Assembly: GCF_015706575.1 (NCBI RefSeq)
Contig: NW_024037056.1
Coordinates: 496,001-560,000 of the forward strand
Direction: 5' to 3'
Length of the DNA stretch: 64,000 nt
Source of the DNA: Patiria miniata
Lineage: Eukaryota; Echinodermata; Asteroidea; Valvatida; Asterinidae
Of this stretch, positions 62,253 through 64,000 are shown piece after piece. The notes under the pieces were generated by a model. That model saw nothing but the letters and a program-made list of their open reading frames with translations, was not told where the DNA came from and did no database searches. The first letter of the stretch is position 1, and each line of letters opens with the position of its first letter. Position numbers and translations under genes: made by a program.

Positions 62253-63585
62253 CTATCTCCTCACTGTACGCACAGTCGGCAGTGCAATCTTCTTTCGGAC
62301 GAAGACGGGGCCTACGCTTTTGTCGAGCAGTACAAACTTCTTCATCTGTTCACTATGATTGTGATTCGTTGAGCAAGGCGCAGTTTTCCCAGCTCCAGCA
62401 AAGTGACTTCCAATTGCAGAATAGGAAACTGTGTTTCCATCTAGTCGGCCGTCTCTGGAGTAACAAGTTGCTCCTCTTACAGGCCTTTTACCACCTCTCT
62501 GACGGATAATAAGATCTTTTTCGACATGATCGTCGATTTTCCTGCCGGAGTTGTCTGTTTTCCTGTTCAAGCTTGGATTATATAGCCTTCCTGCTACTTC
62601 CGAGGGTAGATCCATTTCTGGTGGTAGACTGTATGCATGCTCTATATGATGTTTGTTTTGCCGGTACAGCCATGCATGCACTGAAGCAATATCTTCGACG
62701 GGGGCTTGGGTCGGTTCTTTCCTTGCCGTTGGCAGCTTTTCTCCCTCGTGCTGAAGTCCATACACGAGACTGTAGTCTTTCTACGAAAAAAAACAAATAA
62801 AGCTCATGCTAGGCCTTTAAATACATGACAGTAATTATTGATATCATATCCTGGCCCCAAGGTTCATTGTAATACTTACAGGCTTCAAATGAGTCGGGTA
62901 GTCTTCAAAGATTGGCGGTACGGAATCGACACGCAGACGTGTTTTCCCCCCCATTTCACCTTGAAGCACTCTGCAGGGAAATGGTCGCTGCGAAGACGAT
63001 CGTGCTTTGTTGGATTCCATTTGCTGCCATTTGGAATATTTCTCATTGATGTGTTCAAACTAGGAGAATGGTGCATTTTCGTTAATCACCCACATCCCAC
63101 AACAAAAAGTGACTCCCAATCCTCGTTCCCCCGCGGAGTCGGACTATTATTGAAAAGCGGGAGAGGGGAGGGTGATGTTAGGCCAGAAATAATTGTTATT
63201 CGATGTTCAGGATCAGGAGTACCATCTTAACTTTTAAAACTATACCCTGAAAATATTTTAAGTAGGCCTAGGCCCTTCGCGGTTATTACAAAATTCGGAG
63301 GATCCTCAGTGGATCACACATGGGGGATTTTTCTCCACGCCCATTCCTGTGATTTATGCCCATTTTGCATTGCGCAACAAAGCCTATATTGATTTAATTT
63401 TTATTAAAGCTGTCTTGTTCGAAATGTACTCTCAAGAGATAAATTCTGTGTATTAAGTTACTCACACATGATGTTAACTTCTTGAGAGACTGTCCTCCGG
63501 GTCCCTTTCTCCGTCTTAGTTGAACTTTGCTGCCGCACAGATTGCCACCATTTTCAAGCAGTGATGGAGTACAAGTGATCGTCAT
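62253..63585 (-). CDS. Predicted three-exon gene of unknown family (275 aa)
   Basis: Not recognised. Three consecutive minus-strand exons join in phase 0: 63585-63466, 63059-62880 and 62780-62253. Donors are GTGAGT and GTAAGT; acceptors are TTCTCCTAG and a T-rich tract ending CGTAG. The CDS is 828 nt with a stop at 62253-62255. Exon 1 (residues 1-40) is basic (QLRRRKGPGG). Exon 2 (41-100) holds a polar stretch EHINEKYSKWQQ and then PPIFEDYPTHLKP. Exon 3 (101-275) begins KDYSLVYGLQHEGEKLP and is rich in polar and basic residues and proline, with no membrane segment or clear domain. The composition suggests a largely disordered protein. A polyadenylation hexamer (AATAAA on this strand) lies at 61734-61739. 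Clean splice sites and three open, phase-matched exons favour a real gene, but no homologue was recalled. A ~49-bp inverted repeat brackets the locus. Confidence 0.55.
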
Positions 63586-63664
63586 AGGGAAGAAATGCCG
63601 CGTTTAAATTTTTGACCCTATTCACGTGACCAATGGCAGCGTCCTGTCAAAACGCGCGTATCAT

Positions 63665-63712
63665 ACGCGCGTCCAATCTAGTTTTTTAAGTTTTATAGCC
63701 ATGGGCTAGCCA
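63665..63712 (-). repeat. Inverted repeat arm, right
   Basis: 48 bp, the reverse complement of 60956-61004. Similarity also continues inward: GTCACGTGAATAGGG occurs near 61211-61225 and, inverted, near 63615-63630. This suggests two opposed copies of one short element or the ends of a larger one. Confidence 0.8.
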
Positions 63713-64000
63713 TGTTTACGGGCCAGATTCCAGGGTCTGTGCACAGGTACGTGCACACTAACGTTACATTCAACGAAAAAACGTCGTTTCCGACTTAAAT
63801 GATATTTATGCATCGCACTTTCCGTGGCATCCTTTATCATTTTTCAGTGAAGACAAGTTTACAATTACTCCGCAAAACTTAAAAATTATCCCCTAAACTG
63901 TCGCCTGTTTTGAATTTGTGACCTTATACTTTCGTACTGCACGACACGGAAAAACAAAAAAATGCATCAATTATTTTTTTTTTTTTGGCGCTAAGGTTTG

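Noticed and set aside
62838..63230. 130-codon open frame on the plus strand
   Set aside because: It is antisense to exon 2 of the predicted three-exon gene, whose splice sites and phase are better supported.

Overview
The window is animal nuclear DNA. All real genes are split into short exons with GT-AG introns, most of the sequence is AT-rich non-coding DNA, and it is full of small transposable-element remnants. The element mix (a tRNA-derived SINE, a foldback-like array, many small inverted-repeat elements, a BEL/Pao scrap, frequent TAGGCCTA-type words) fits a marine invertebrate, perhaps an echinoderm or another non-vertebrate deuterostome. That assignment is an inference; no species marker was seen.

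The main content is a cluster of five complete annexin genes, here called A to E. Each was assembled by joining exons at splice sites so that the reading frame closes exactly. A (3968-15084, minus, 336 aa) and B (18499-25003, plus, 311 aa) are divergent. C (26172-31347, plus, 313 aa) follows B in tandem and is its closest relative. D (32761-41911, minus, 323 aa) converges on C. E (48164-54457, plus, 342 aa) diverges from D. Every gene has four annexin repeats and the same intron positions, so the cluster grew by duplication and inversion. A, B and C keep the glycine-rich calcium loop and the acidic cap residue in all four repeats. D has lost the cap in repeat I. E has lost the loops of repeats I and III. 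The set therefore looks like a family of calcium-dependent membrane-binding proteins with graded calcium dependence.

The left end (1-2000) holds a foldback-like structure, made of two minisatellite arrays of the same unit in opposite orientation, followed by a long palindrome and an inverted-repeat element. The introns of A contain four inverted-repeat elements; introns of B and D each hold one SINE copy, and introns of D and E hold other interspersed repeats.

The right end (54.5-64 kb) has no annexin. It holds a broken BEL/Pao pol C-terminus between oppositely oriented ~65-bp repeats, several inverted-repeat elements, and a predicted three-exon gene of unknown family on the minus strand (62253-63585, 275 aa) bracketed by a ~49-bp inverted repeat. 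No rRNA, tRNA gene, CRISPR array or bacterial-type operon was seen.
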